Assembly: GCF_963576615.1 (NCBI RefSeq)
Contig: NC_088714.1
Location: 43,122,072 to 43,186,071 of the forward strand
Direction of reading: 5' to 3'
Source: Watersipora subatra
Lineage: Eukaryota > Bryozoa > Gymnolaemata > Cheilostomatida > Watersiporidae
Length of the DNA: 64,000 nucleotides
Shown here: in pieces, positions 23,144-38,100 of the stretch
Numbering within the stretch: position 1 is the first letter of the stretch
Layout: each line of letters starts with the position of its first letter
Made by a program: the position numbers and the translations under genes
The notes under the pieces: generated by a model
Databases searched by the model: none
What the model was told of the DNA's origin: nothing
Seen by the model: only the letters and a program-made list of their open reading frames with translations

Positions 23144-26100
23144 CTGCAGGATAAACGAATGTGTGCAGTATTACTCTCAGCAGCGCATAAATAGGAAGAA
23201 TACAATGATAGCAGGAAAAGCTATAAATAGGAAAAATATAACGATAACAGGAAAAATTATAAATAGCAACAATATAACGATAACAGGAAAAACTACAAAT
23301 AGAAAAAATTTAATGATAATATGCAGTTAAAGTTTTTTACCGGTTTATAAGTTGTATTTCATAATGCTGTAATCTTCACTGTCTATTTTTGTTAGAAGTA
23401 AAATGGCATTCCCTAATCTCTTTGAGTATCATATCTTATAAGAGATACGAGCAGACAAGTAACTGCACATTACAACAAATCAACCATTTAGATTATCACT
23501 ATTGCAATAGCTTCAGATTTACAGTGTCTTGTTTCGTTACCCTTTTTGCTAAGCCTGTTTTGACAGCAATATTGCTTGTTTATAAAGAAACAGGCACACA
23601 ACGACACATCAGAAAAAAACAACTGAAATCTGTCATACCGAAGTGGCATCTCCATAATAGGTAATTTCGTCTTTTGAAGTGGTTTTGTATGTACAGATTG
23701 TCTTTATCTCATCTCCTTCCATCAATGGAATCGGTGGATCAAAGCTACGAGAAATCAAAGCAATATTTTTGCTGCCGCTGTATACTATGGTACATTCTTG
23801 TACGCCTAACTATATACCTAAATCCTTTTCTTTAGGAACACAAATAAGAGACACTTTAGAGGTAGTCATATATGGTATGTCATCTATCCTCCTAAATGTA
23901 CATGTAGATTATAGACAGGAAGGTGTATCACCTATCCTCCTGAATATAGATTACGGACAGTAACACACATCACCTATTCTACTAAGTATAGATAATAGAC
24001 AGCAAAGCGTATCACCTCTCCTCCTAAATATAGATAATAGGTAGTAAAGCGTATCACCTATCTTCCTAAATATAGATTACAGACAGTAAGACACATCACC
24101 TATCGTACTAAGTATAGATAATAGGTAGTAAAGCGTATCACCTATCCTCCTAAATATGGATTATAGACAGGAAGGTGTATGACTTATCCTCCTAAATATA
24201 GATTACAGACAGTAAGACACATCACCTATCCTACTAAGTATAGATAATAGGTAGTAAAGCATATCACCTCTCCTCCTAAATATGGATTATAGACAGAAAG
24301 GTGTATCGCCAATCCTTCTAAATATATATTGCAGACAGTAAGACATCACCTATCGTACAAAGTATAGATAATAGGTAGTAAAGCGTATCACCTATCCTCC
24401 TAAATATAGATTACAGACAGTAAGGTGTATGACCTATCCTCCTAAATATAGATTACAGACAGTAAGACACATAACCTATCCTACTAAGTATAGATAATAG
24501 GTAGTAAAGCATATCACCTCTCCTCCTAAATATGGATTATAGACAGGAAGGTGTATCACCAATCCTTCTAAATATATATTGCAGACAGTAAGACATCACC
24601 TATCCAGCTAAGTATAGATAAAAGCTAGTAAAGCGTATCACCTATCCTCCTAAATATAGATTACAGACAGTAAGGTGTATCACCTATCCTCCTAAATATA
24701 GATTACAGACAGTAAGGTGTATCACCTCTCCTCCTAAATATAAATTATAGACAGGAAGGTGTATGACCTATCCTTCTAAATATAGATTACAGACAAGAAG
24801 GTGGATGACCTATCCTTCTAAATATAGATTACATCACATCACCTATCCTACTAAGTATAGATAATAGGTAGTAAGGCGTATGACCTATCCTACTAAGTAT
24901 AGATAATATGTAGGTAGTAAGGCGTATGACCTATCCTACTAAGTATAGATAATAGGTAGTAAGGCATATGACCTATCCTACTAAGTAGGCCTATAGATAA
25001 TAGGTAGTAAGGTGTATCATTATTTATTATTATTATTATTGGACAAGGCCAATCAGCATGTTTTACTGTCAGCCCATGAACTCACATGAGTATCTCCTTA
25101 TACTGATTTTATGGCAATAGTTTTGCTCACGAATACTCTGAGCATGTCAGTAACTTCCCTACTAGTCTTGTAATGTAGGTACATGTAGTGCAATTTAGTG
25201 CATATAGGTACATGTACTACAAGTACATGTAGTGCATCTCATATGAAAGAGTAAGACCGAGATTTATTAAGTTTTAGGTTAAGGCTCTAGGTTAGGTTGA
25301 CTTTGTGTAAGTATTAAATTCAATGTGTCAGAGTTGAGAAAATCATGGTTTTTTTCAGAAAAATCAAAAAATTCTGGTTTTTTCGATTTTCATCAATTAT
25401 TTTGATTTTTGCGATCTCTTTGATAAATTTTATTTTTTTAGCTTATCGTTGCTCATGCAAATAATCTGTGGCTTGTATCGCACACCAGAACGCTGGTTAG
25501 CCTCTTTTTTATTCATGTATTTGGAATTTACATGCTTTAGCTTAACAACTTCTCATATCTCTTCCATTCAACAGGCATATAAAACATATATAAAAGACAT
25601 ATAAAATATACATAAAAGGCATATAAAACATATATAAAAGGCATATAAAACATATATAAAAGGCATATAAAACATATATAAAAGGCATATAAAACATATA
25701 TATAAAAGGCATATAAAACATATACGAAAGGCATATAAAACATATATAAAAAAGCATATAAAACATATATAAAAGGCATATAAAACATATATAAAAGGCA
25801 TATAAAACATATATAAAAGGCATATAAAACATATATAAAAGGCAAATAAAACTTATATAAAAGGCATATAAAACATATATAAACGGCAAATAAAACATAT
25901 ATAAAAGGCATATAAAATAATAATTTGCAAACTACATGTAAGTTAGTAAAGTAGAGCTACTAGCAGCTTCACATGAAAAGGCAGTATGAAATATTTGAGC
26001 GCATTCTTCCTTGGTGTGGTTGATGCGGTTGATCATTCGAAATATAAATATATCTACCAGGTTGCCGTGTTCTTTAGTCGATTTCCTAATTTTGAATGAA

Positions 26101-29100
26101 CGAAACCAAAAGGGGGAAAAATACTTTCCAATGCTTGCAGTGAAGCTGATTGCATTAAAGCGTTTGATGTCATAATTTCATTTATTAAACAGAGCAGTGA
26201 GGGAAAACTGTACCAGTCACAGCTGCTACCTCGCAATTAATTCTGCTTTTTTAAATCACCAACTTCTCCCAAAAACGATTGAATTATTTGAAAATGATTT
26301 AAATAATTTGATTTTTTGTGCCAATTTTGTCATGCGTATACATATTTATACATATATATATATAAATCTCACTGTTTGTCATTTGTCTGTCCAGTTACAG
26401 GGATAAGGTTTTACGAATGAAAAATCACCTTCACAGAGGATGTCAGCTTGTAACCGTCAGGTCTGCAAACTAGCGAGCTAATCCATTACACGACAATGTC
26501 CAATTGGCCATACCAGTTAATGATTGTAATGACATTTATTACATCTGCTAAAATACTTGCCCTTAAATTGCTTGTTGCTAATAACTATTACGCTTGATCA
26601 TTACGCGTAACGTAACGTTTATTAAGTCGGCTTTTGATGCGGCTCTCACTATAGTAATGATTTTACTAGCTTAAAGGTCGGCTTGCAACAAAATTCACAT
26701 TACAGTTATTTGGTATCAAAAGATTCACCATGTCTTACTCTGTTGTGTTGTAGGTGCCAAATATGTGGAAATGTGATTACAAGCTCTTAAAAGCTCAAAA
26801 ATGAAAAGCCGCCGTAGATTGGAATCTGTTTATTTCTCTGACATAATCATTACAGTTTGGTTATCGTCTTGTCATGTGATGTTCTCACGTGAATTGAAAG
26901 GCCAATAAAAAGCTCAATATAAAACTTATCGTAGCACTAGTTTATGACAAACACTTCGAGTTTTACCGAAGACCCCGTATCAAATATAGATTCTCGCTAC
27001 TTTACAGTTTTGTTTCGGCTTGATCTAATCGTCAAGTCGTCATCTGATCATGTGACTCAATACTTCGCAAATAATTTTTCAGCACTTTTCAATTATCACA
27101 GGTGACCAACAGGCTCGTCATGATTATTAGACAATGATATGTACTCCTTCGAGGTAAGGTTAAAAAATTAAATGAATTTTTACGGTAAGTTATAAGATAT
27201 CACTGCTAAAAGTGACAGCATTAAAATGACAATAAAATAGACGCGTAAGAACAAAAGACATGGTTTTATTGAATGCGTGAAGTATATTGGTTAAAATATT
27301 TCGACGAATAAGGTTGCACAAAAGTGTAAACAGAAACCATCTCCCACAACTATGTCACATTTGAGCCGTTTTGGAAAGAGAATCCAAACTACGACGGTCT
27401 CGTGTGGCTGCGATTAACTGTTCATTTTTGAGCTTTTAAGAGCTTGTAATCACATTCTCACATATTTTGCACTTACAACACAACAGAGTAAGACTTGGTG
27501 AATCTTTTGATATCAAATAACTGTAATGTGAATTTTGTTGCAAGTCAACCTTTAAGTTGCTAGCTTACCAGGTACTTAGGTTACTCAAATTTATTGGATA
27601 ATTATTTTATTACCCGTGCAAAGCTGGGCATTCAACTAGATGCTTTATATTCTTACACATTTGTGACAGGAGAGTCATAGCTGTACTCCGACGCATCAAA
27701 CCAGGTATTAATAAGGACTCCATCCCTCCAATGCTCAACCCTTCCAGAGGAACCTGTAACAATTGTATTATTCAAGTAAACTATTCACTGAATGTATTAA
27801 TTTATAATCATATGAAGATGTGATGTCATCGATAAAGCCTTTTACTTATTCATTGGTCATTAGCCGCTCCACAGCTTGACAGCTGAGCAAACAAAGTGAT
27901 TACTATGAATCACACCGTAGTTCATGCATCTGTAGTGAGATTAAATGTGAGTTACAAAAGATATCTAAGGTGGACCATATGTGAGTTTAAAAAGTTGCTG
28001 CTACTCATCATAAAATAAACACAAGTACCTGCCACCATAATCACACATAAACACAAGTACCTGCCACCATAATCACATATAAACACAAGTACCTGCCAAC
28101 ATAATCACATATAAACACAAGTACCTGCCAATATAAAAAGATTAGCACAAGTATCTGTCAACATAACCACACCTGAAAACAAATAACTGCCAACATATTG
28201 ACACATTAACACAAATACCTGCCAACATAATTTGACACCTGCCAACATACATGTAATTAAACATTAGCGCAAGTATCTGCCAATATAATCCCACATTAAC
28301 ATAAGTACCTGCCAATATAATCCCACATTGACGCAAGTACCTGCCAATTCCATTATGGTGCATATTAACTAAGATAAATGTCAAGATAACTTTATATAAA
28401 CACAAACACCTGCTGATGCAATTACATATTCACACAAGAGCCTGTCAGAAATAGTGTGTACTGACCAAGGTAGTGCATATGTAGAGTGGCTGAGGTGATG
28501 TAAAGAGTGTTTTCCAATTTTTGCTGAAGACAGTCTTTTGTACAGACTCCATTGACAGTGAAAGAATCTTCTCCAGGAGGTATAGTCAACGATCTCTGTC
28601 CAGTAATAAAAGTGCCCAAGCTGTTTTCCCGCAAGTTACGAGTAAGGAATAAAGTGATACCAGACGCATCGCTAAAATAGAGCCATCTTTTGTTTAGTAT
28701 TTAGGAATGAAATTGCTAGAGCATTGCAGTGACAGGAATTCACATGAGGCAGTAATGCTAGCACTGAGGAGTAATGTATATATGCCATGTCTACTGTAGG
28801 CTGACACGCTGTCTCACCTTTCCTAATCACTATTAAGAATCTAATCACAATCATATTGATCTATCTTTAGCTTGATCTAGTTTATAAACTGAGTAATTCT
28901 ATTGTGAAATTATTATCTTCACTATGTAGATCGGGCGAAAGGAGTTGGTTTAACGCAAATTGATTGGCGCATGAGAAAAAAGTTTCGTAATTGTAACTGA
29001 ATAAAAGTGCTCGTTAAAAGGAGGCATTCAGTTGTGCCTTCATACCGTAGTTGATAGCAAAGGCTGCTTTATAAACTGAAAATATGGTTTCTACCATAAA

Positions 29101-32100
29101 CCTCTGACCTCTACCATAAACCTTGTGACCTCTACCATAAACCTCTGACCTCTACCATAAACCTTGTGATCTCTACCATAAACCTCGGACCTCTACCATG
29201 AACCTCTGGCCTCTACCGTGAACCTCTGACCTCTACCATAAACCTCTGACCTTTAACATAAACCTCTGACCTCTACCATAAACCTCTGACTTCTACCATA
29301 AACCTCTGACCCTAACCACAAACCTCTGACCTCTACCATGAACCTCTGACCTCTACCATAAACCTCTGACCTCTAACATAAACCTCTAACCTCTACCATA
29401 AACCTTTGATATTTTGTGTTCACTAGTGTGGTTTGAAGCTACTCTAGGCTGAAGTACAGTACTTCTAAAAAGCTGTAAAATTAAATTATTTGTGTTTTTT
29501 GCTAACCCAGAACTTTTTACCAAAATATTAAATTAGCCGGTGTGGACTGCTGGATAAAATATTTTACGAGTAGACACCGATGATGATGATTTCAATTTCA
29601 AAATGATTAATAATTTAAAAATTTTAAATTAAATCAAATTTTAATTTTAAAATTCCCATCATTAAAATGATGGGCATTCCAGAGAAAATGTTTTTTTTTT
29701 ACATACCAAAATAGAAGGATGAGCGCTTCTTCATTTGTCTAGCAGTTCTTGCTATTGAGTTTAAAACTACCATCAATGTATAGGATTTTACAGTTCTAAG
29801 TAATCCTTATCTCTAGGAAAGCAGTAGAGACCAAGTACGCAGCATACATACAAATTAAGGTATTACAGATGATAAAACAGCTTCCATCTAGTTTCATATG
29901 AACTTGAAGATGTGAATTCATTATAGCTGACCTTTTTGCTACACAGTTTTTCATTGTCCACTAATTGTCTGACTTACAAGTAATTTGTTTCCTCTGTCGG
30001 GTTGTTCCAATGATGCTCCATCATTACCTGGCTGAAGTGCCCTTTTCCAACCAAAAACCCATCAGTGGATCCCAGGCACCTGCCAGGGGAACCTACAGTC
30101 CAGCCTGCGATTAGAACTCTGCAAGCTCTCGTTGACATGCCACATGGTGCTGGTGAGGCGTACTCGCTGGCTAATAACAGAGCAATAATTGCAATTAATA
30201 CACTAAGTGTAAAATCTCAAGCGGAATTTTAACTATTAACAAGAACTTTATAAAACATTGTAATAGTTTGTTTCTAGTTTCTATTATGGGTGGCCTAGTA
30301 GTCCAGCCAAAAGACAACAGCTTTTGGTTACAAGAAGGACATTCTATTTCAAATTAGCAATGGAGATTAGTTTAATGTAATTACCTCAAACAGATATCTG
30401 GTAAAATGTATTACAACTTTTGTGCTTCTAGTTTTAATGATGAGAAGCAGAATCTTGTTTGATTTTGGGATGCAAAAATAAGAGAGTAAGTACGCCACCA
30501 TCTTTTCTTATAAGTCGGTCTCCAATCGATCATAAGCATAGATGTTAAAATACAGAGCTCCAAAGTCTCAAACATTTGGTATGATAACAATGCACCCTTA
30601 ACAGTTTTATGGAATACAGAGCTCTACATTTCCAAACATTTGGTGTGATAACAATGTACCCTTAACAGTTTTATAGAATTTATTTGTGTTGAATATCAGG
30701 CTTATATATCTTAAGCAAAGTTCTTCAAAACGCTCAAATAAAAAAGTTATACCATAATAGTAGTTGCCCAGATTGTTAAGATCATCTAGTTAGTCGACTA
30801 AGTAGTTTGCTATGTATATGCTTTCTTATTTTCATTGAACTGAGTCATTGCTCATCCGCAAGCCTGATGAACTGTTATAAACTGGTACACGGGCTAAACG
30901 CTAATTAAAATTAAGCTGTCTGTTCTTGTAATGACTTTAAAAAATGCATGGATTATAACCGAGTGCTATATAAGCCTTTTCAGTATAATCATATGTTTTT
31001 GTGAGCAATAAAACATTTTGAGAGAAACTCGGCAAAATTGATGTTAATTTAATTAGATGTAGTTATTCGTCTTTTCACAGAAAAAAGACTGTCTACAATC
31101 GTTATTTAGTCAGCTAGCAAACATAGACGCGGTTTTACAAAAATATAGAGCAAATGAAAATTGTCTAATTAAATAATTGTTATATGAGTAACATGCAGGT
31201 ACTTGCTGAAGAACAGTAGAGTTGTCCGTCTAAAGTCAATGTGCAAGATTTGTGACTGCCAACCTATCTTAAAACTAACCGGTGGAGCACACAACTCTAT
31301 GATAGAATTATTGATAGCTTAGAGAATATTCAATTAAAAAATTCTTCAGCAGGTAAAAGAAATCAGAGGGTTAATATGGCTAACCTTATGACCCTGGTAT
31401 CAGAGACTGTAGGAAAAAGTAGAATTCTGTGACCAGGGTATATGCTTACACTGCCGAGCGGCCCTTGGACAGTATCGACCACCTTTGATGGAATTAAAAA
31501 ATTTTATTTAAACAGTATATAAAACAGTACATTAAGAAGGAAAACTCCGACTCGGTGAAGTCCCAATATTTCAATCATATCAAATTCTTTACACAGTTAG
31601 TTTTTAAGAGCTGATCCTTAAATTAGGGGACTTATAAGTATGTTAAAAAAATAAGAAGAAGGAAAAAGACGTTTTGTACAACATTTATTTATTTATTCGT
31701 ATTTATTGAGACTTTGTCAGTCTGTTACACTGGAAGACCCATTTATTAAATATTTATTAGGCTACTTGCTGATTCATACTAAATCAACACTTTGTTACAG
31801 AGGGACGCTGTAGGGTACTCTTGCTTATATTGTTATTGGTTCTTGAAACTACATATTTCCCCTATCTGGTTTTACTACTATTAATGACAGCAATTCCTGC
31901 TCTAAGCTGTCAGTGTGTAGTACTTATCAGTTTTAGTTACTAGTATCCTGGCTGTTTAGCGTGACTTGAGTGATAGTCAGGTGTAATAACTATACATACA
32001 ACTATTCTAAAATTTGATGGTCAGTCGATTAGAGTAGTTGTTAGAGCACTAGCTTACCATGATGAAAGTCTGGAGTTAAAATCCTACATAGTACAACATT

Positions 32101-35100
32101 TTTCCTAACCTCTCAACCCTGCTTCAGATAGGATAAACGAATGGACACAGTTACTATAATAATATAATAATATAATATAATAATAATAGAGAGGATTGGA
32201 ACTAAGGCCTCTCTCTTTGCACTTTGCCCTCTATCGTGCACTGAAAACTACATATGTACAACTACAAGCAACCATAACAGTACGTTTTACTAAGTATATC
32301 CAAGGTTGACAGAGTATACGAAGGAGAAAATAAGGAGATATGCGGGGCAGAGCTGACTCACGAGGTGTGTCTGTGCAGCCAAAGACAAGAGTGTGATGCA
32401 TCACATAGGGATTGTCTATAACTGGCTGGCTGGCGAAGAGATGGTAGACCTGATCATTGGGGATGTCAAAGGTCTGGCACATGTAGGTTGTCTCCTGCGC
32501 AGGCACAGGAGTTCTGTCAAATTTTATTGTTACGTTCTGCGTGTCTGTAATAGGAAACATTGTTAGCCATTATATGTTATATGCTATATTGTTAGCCGTT
32601 ACATATGTTTCGGCCCGTGAAAGCTTGCGCAGAAAGCGTAGGAAGGATTAATTGGAATTTACATTTCAGTGTATCCAAACACGCATTCATACTTGTCTTG
32701 TTTCATGTTCGTTTTCATTATACTTATATTACTTTTTCCTACATGTAGCTGTGGTTATTAAAAGTAACCTTTTGATCTCTCACAGAATACTGTTTCACAT
32801 CTTTTTTGCATAAAAGAATACTTTTTATGCGTCATGCTCAGCTATTACAGATGATAAGCGGAACTCACCAGGTTCTCCTAGACCATGACAAGTAAAGTCA
32901 GCAATACTGCAATCTATCTCCCAGCTGTTCATCTGAAGACACAGGTCAGAGTCTGTTGGCTCACATATGCCAGGGTGAGATAATCCGAGAGTTCGCTCAG
33001 CAACACCTGTGAAAGCATGCAAATCTGACAAATGCGGGTGGAGCTAGTTGGCAGAGATTAAAGAGAGAAAACCAGATAGAGACAGAAAAAACAATAGAGT
33101 ATTAAGAGAGAAGGAAGTAATTCCTTCTTGTGTTATGGTTGTTCCAAGTTAGTCATGGTTAGTCTGAAATTATGTGTCACTTTAACTATCATAACTGTCG
33201 CTCGACTAGCATAACTGTCACTTTAACTATCATAACCATAGATATAGTAAACCCTAGATATGCGAATAATCAAAATAAGTGAGGCCTATAATTAGCATGA
33301 CACGACGTCATGGTGATGTGTAGAGTGAATCAGCTGATCTAAGAATTCCTATTGACTTAGCACAAAAAACTGCACAATTATTCCATAGATTGTGCATCTG
33401 AGACTGCATATTTTATTGAAAATATATAAAAATGACTTTGGATGAGAAAGGCAAGAATCTTACACACATGGTAATGGATAATACCAATGATTTAGCAGCT
33501 TCTTTATCATTGATAATACAAAGAGTGACCAAATAGAAATTAAACTAATAACAAGCTAATGAATCAAATGAGATTTAGAAGCAGTTAAGCTGGACCACTG
33601 TATTAAACACCCATTAGAAATGACTGAAAATAACTAGACGAGATAGTTTTTGTCCAAGGTTGGTTGAACTAGATTCCTGCTTTGAAGCGGCATAGTGTAT
33701 TCTGATTTTAATATAGCGATTACATCCAGATCAATACAGTTAGCATTAGGACTTGGTGTGATACTTGCTTTTATGAGCAGTGCTCGAAGTGCAGATCTAA
33801 AGCACTGCACATCAGAGTTATTGTTATAGCCACCCTTAGATCGTATTTTGGAAAACAGAGTCTCAATGTGATCCTGGTTGATCTTAAAGGTTAGGAAGTA
33901 GTTGATGTAAGAGTAGTTGCTGAAAAGATATTGAGCAATGCCATGTACAGATTTGGCTGCTGACTCAAAACCAATGATGATGATTTTCCTATTATTTTCC
34001 ACTAGCAGCATTCCGCTTGTTGTCTTTAATTGGCATAGATAGCTTATGGTATTGTTGAGAACTTATTGTTTTGAGTTCAAGTTCTGTTTTGTTATGGGCT
34101 ATTCAGGATATACCTGGGGTGTTGTAGTCTCCTCTGATGACATTTCACCAAGAATTTGGTCTTATTGTTATGTTTATGACTTAAAAACTAGTATGACAAG
34201 CATGCTTTCACTACTAAACTCATTGCTCAATTGAAGGCTCTGATGCTGTGATGCACATCACTGCGACGTAACGTCGGAAAACAACAGCCAATTATGTGCC
34301 TCACTTTTGCTTCATTGTAGTGATAGCTATTTGCCAATCTAGGGTTTACTATATCTATGATCATAACTGTCACTACAACTATCATAACTGTCACTTTAAC
34401 TATCATAACTGTCACTACAACTATCATAACTGTCACTACAACTATCATAACTGTCACTACAACTATCATATCTGTCACTTTAACTATCATAACTGTCGCT
34501 CAACTATCATAACTGTCGCTCAACTATCATAACTGTCACTCAGCTATCATACATGTAGTTGGTGTTTAGACTTGATTTATGCTTGATACTAAAATCAAAC
34601 TTTATTCGTTAAGAAGGCTATATAGTAAATCTGGAAGTCTTGCCTATATTTACACGTACATGTAGGTACATGCATAAACAACTCCAATTTCTTAGACAAC
34701 TCCTATTTCTTTTGGTTCCTTTGGTTTCTCATGACCATTAGTGATATTTTGGTTAAAGAAGTATTCTTACCTGAGACCCAAACACAATTTGGATCTCCCA
34801 ACTCCTCTCCATTACTCTTTCCATCTCCATCGGAGTCAGCATTACATAAGTCCACCGTCCATTGCTATATAACATAAGGTCAGTGTTAAAATACATCTAC
34901 ATCATATAAGATACGTTCATATAACACAGCCTCAATTTATGTTTATTTAATTTATGTTAATTTAGCTTTTTACAAAAAAGATTTTGCCAGTTTAACAAAG
35001 CAGAGCAAGGAACTCAGACATTTTTCAGATAGCCAATGCCAATATTGCTCAGAACGTGATCTGAAATCTAAGCGGTTAGAAACTGGTTGGAAATAGATTC

Positions 35101-38100
35101 GAAAAAGACATGATTTGTCTACAAAAGGTTTATTATTTTTTGTTTTGACTTTAGAGTTGGAATTTTATTGTCTAGTCGTCTAAAACACTCTTTGCCAAGA
35201 AATGGAGTTAAAACTGGCCCGTTTGATTCCGGCACTGTTTTTGCATTCTGTCTGATCTGCTCAAAATAACTTTGATCTCTGTTTGTTTCTTCTGCATGGT
35301 TCCATCTAAAGGGCCACTTTAACAAACTTCATGGCTTGGCAACAAAATTTTTCATGCAAATCACGCATTGCGGTGTTCTCCTTCATCCTCAATAGCAATG
35401 AAACCATAATTAATGTATTCTGGGTAATACTTTTGCTTTAAAATGGCTAAAAATTATCTTGTTATTAATTTAATGATAAATTTGCTTTAATCTTCTGTTG
35501 GGTGCAGTTGACTAGGAAGTTCTAACTATCACACAAAAAATGCGATTTTTTGCATTTATTTTGCATTTTTTGCGACTTTATCGTGCATTTGTGACATCAC
35601 AATATTAATGGTAATTGTTGCTGATCGACTGAAAACAAAGTGATCAGCTGAAGTTATTGCAAAATCTTGGTTGTAAAATAACCCATGCCCTCCAACGACC
35701 TTCATATTTTCGCAACTACTTAAAATAGCTTTTGAGTGCATTGCTTAAAAGCTACTATGATATCTTGCATGTACCTTTTCCAGGTGCTGACAATAAGAAT
35801 TGTCGGCTTTATTGTTTAATAAATTGGGAGTTGTCTACCCGATGTGCAAACTGCATATTCTATATGAACCTGAAATGTTAAACATGAAGCGATCATTAGA
35901 CATATTAACGATGACATTTGATAATCTCTATACGTACTTTTCCTGCCTCTTGAAAGTGGACCCCGAATGGGTTTCTAACTCCTCCACCTAAAACATTTTC
36001 ATGCCCGACTCCTTTCCATATGTAGTTAGGTTTGCAAGGGTGGGGGACACTCGCCCCGTTAGGTATGCTGTCCTCATAGATATTGTAGCCATAGCAGAAG
36101 CTCAGATATACCACAATCAGTGCTGCTCTGCAAAGTAGAACATCTGCTGCTTAATTTTGGCTTTAAACATAAATTGTATCTAACCATACTCTTCTGTGCA
36201 CCTTCTTGTCATCATCTCAGAAATGAGACTATTTCATTGCATTGCCGATTATAGAATCTTCACATAGTACAAATAAAACAAAAAATATACTCTTATAATT
36301 CTATAATAAACAATTTAAATTGTGTAAAAAATTTACTACATTTGACTGATTTTTGTCTCTCGTATCGGCATCAGTTATCGTATCGTTATCGTATCGGCCT
36401 CATTGGCATGACAAGGGTAATCTTTGCAATAGACAGACTAAAGCATGCAGCAGACAATCACTGAAGCAAGTGAAATAGAATTACGGGCAACAAAAGTGAC
36501 CAAATAACTTCATGACATCATCTCATGTTCTGCACATAGATTGATAACTGGATAAACAGGGGACCGTAGCATCAGTCTAGTCTCTAGTGAAACAACTGCT
36601 AGCAAGTGACATGATAACTCATTACCAATGCATTTGGGACATTTTCACAAAGTTGTCTAGAGTGACCCTAAAGCCTAGTTCCCCATATAGGCCGCAAAGC
36701 ACCGGCGACAGCACCGCGGGCTATTGTGGTGAAATGTGAAACTACGCGCCAAGTACCACCGGTAGTTGCCAGCGGTCAACGCAAGAGTTTAGCGCTGTTC
36801 AAATTTCACGAAAAGCCGCAGGCAAAACTTTCCCAAAATGCACTGTACAGGTGAAGGTCAGCATTATCGAAATGGCATGGCGAGCGAACCTTTTATGCAA
36901 TTATTAACGATGCAGCTTTATATGTGAACAGAAGCCGCCGGCCCAGCGTTGCAAGCGTTTTGCTGCGCAAGTTACCACCGGGGGTCTCGCCATCGATATG
37001 GAAACCAGGCTTAAAAACTGGTTCACACTATATCGCCATATGCTACTATTAATCCCACAATGCGTCGGTGATTGTTCGTGATAACATTGTTCCCACTATC
37101 ACAACCCATCAGCGTTTACATCCTCGATTAGTCAGTGACAAAACATTCTCATCATACTATACGATAACAGAAATGATGAAATACTAGTCCTGCAGCAACT
37201 GTCATGAAAGGAAAATATAGATCAAGCAATCCGCGACCACCAGTTACCAAAGTGGTACACATCACACAGGCGATGATGGAAACCCCTGAACTATCAGGAA
37301 ATTTTTACAGCTGCAATATTTCCCAACGCATCAGCGTTGTCTCGATGATGCCACCGGTTTACAGGCACATAGTTGATGAATAATCGCTGAGAGGACACTG
37401 CCGACATACGACAATATAATATGAGCCAGTCTTTAGATGAGTGACACGCAGTTTGAAAATGAAGCATTTGTTTTAGTGATATAATCATATGGCATGACTT
37501 GTACCATTTGTTCAAACCATCAGCGACATATGTGCAGAACAGAAGATGAAGGAGATTGCAGAATCAGCTGACAGAGTGTGTTTTTTGCGCAATATTGCAG
37601 GTTTCATAGATAGACAATCATGTCTTTGGTTCATTTTTTCTGCTTGTTAAGAATGCAACTGGGCCCTTTTCTTGCGCATATAAGATGTAGTAGGTTTTCT
37701 ATAATAGATAGTTGCAGCGCAAAAAAGTGATTCGTAAAAGCATATTTTGTAAACTACTCAAAGAGCTCATCTGATGGCAGTTATAATACAAATGCCAACC
37801 TGCAAAGTCATATGGCCTCAACATCGCGTTTACCATGAGCAGGTTGAAAAGCTAGTAGATTGTCTGTTACGCTGTCTTCCAGGTCAAACGTCAACTAATA
37901 TAGCCGATTGCATACCAAACTATGTCTCCTATTTTTATATTAATATTGACAGAATTTGCCTGCATCTGCTCTACAAGTACCAATTCACCGAACAACCGCC
38001 CTATACCTTATATAAGTTTTGTTGTTTGAATTAGTCCGCTGCGTTCTGAGTGACCTGTCAAGGAATCTAAGCTCACCTTTAATTCACCTGCCATGCAGCG

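Larger units (their letters stand above)
33170..34548. repeat. 21-bp minisatellite, split by a P element
   Basis: Units are TATCATAACTGTCACTACAAC or the TTTAAC variant. About three units lie left of 33237 and about nine right of 34359, all in the same orientation. Removing 33237-34359 plus one 8-bp duplicate restores a continuous array, so the transposon inserted into it. The array lies in intron 3 of the temptin-monooxygenase gene. Confidence 0.88.

Noticed and set aside
25537..25911. 124-codon minus-strand frame of FICLLYMFYM repeats
   Set aside because: It is the reading of a 21-bp minisatellite within an intron; overlapping frames give the same pattern.
35119..35325. 68-codon minus-strand frame as an extra exon of the monooxygenase gene
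   Set aside because: Exons 2 and 3 already join in phase and match temptin without a gap.
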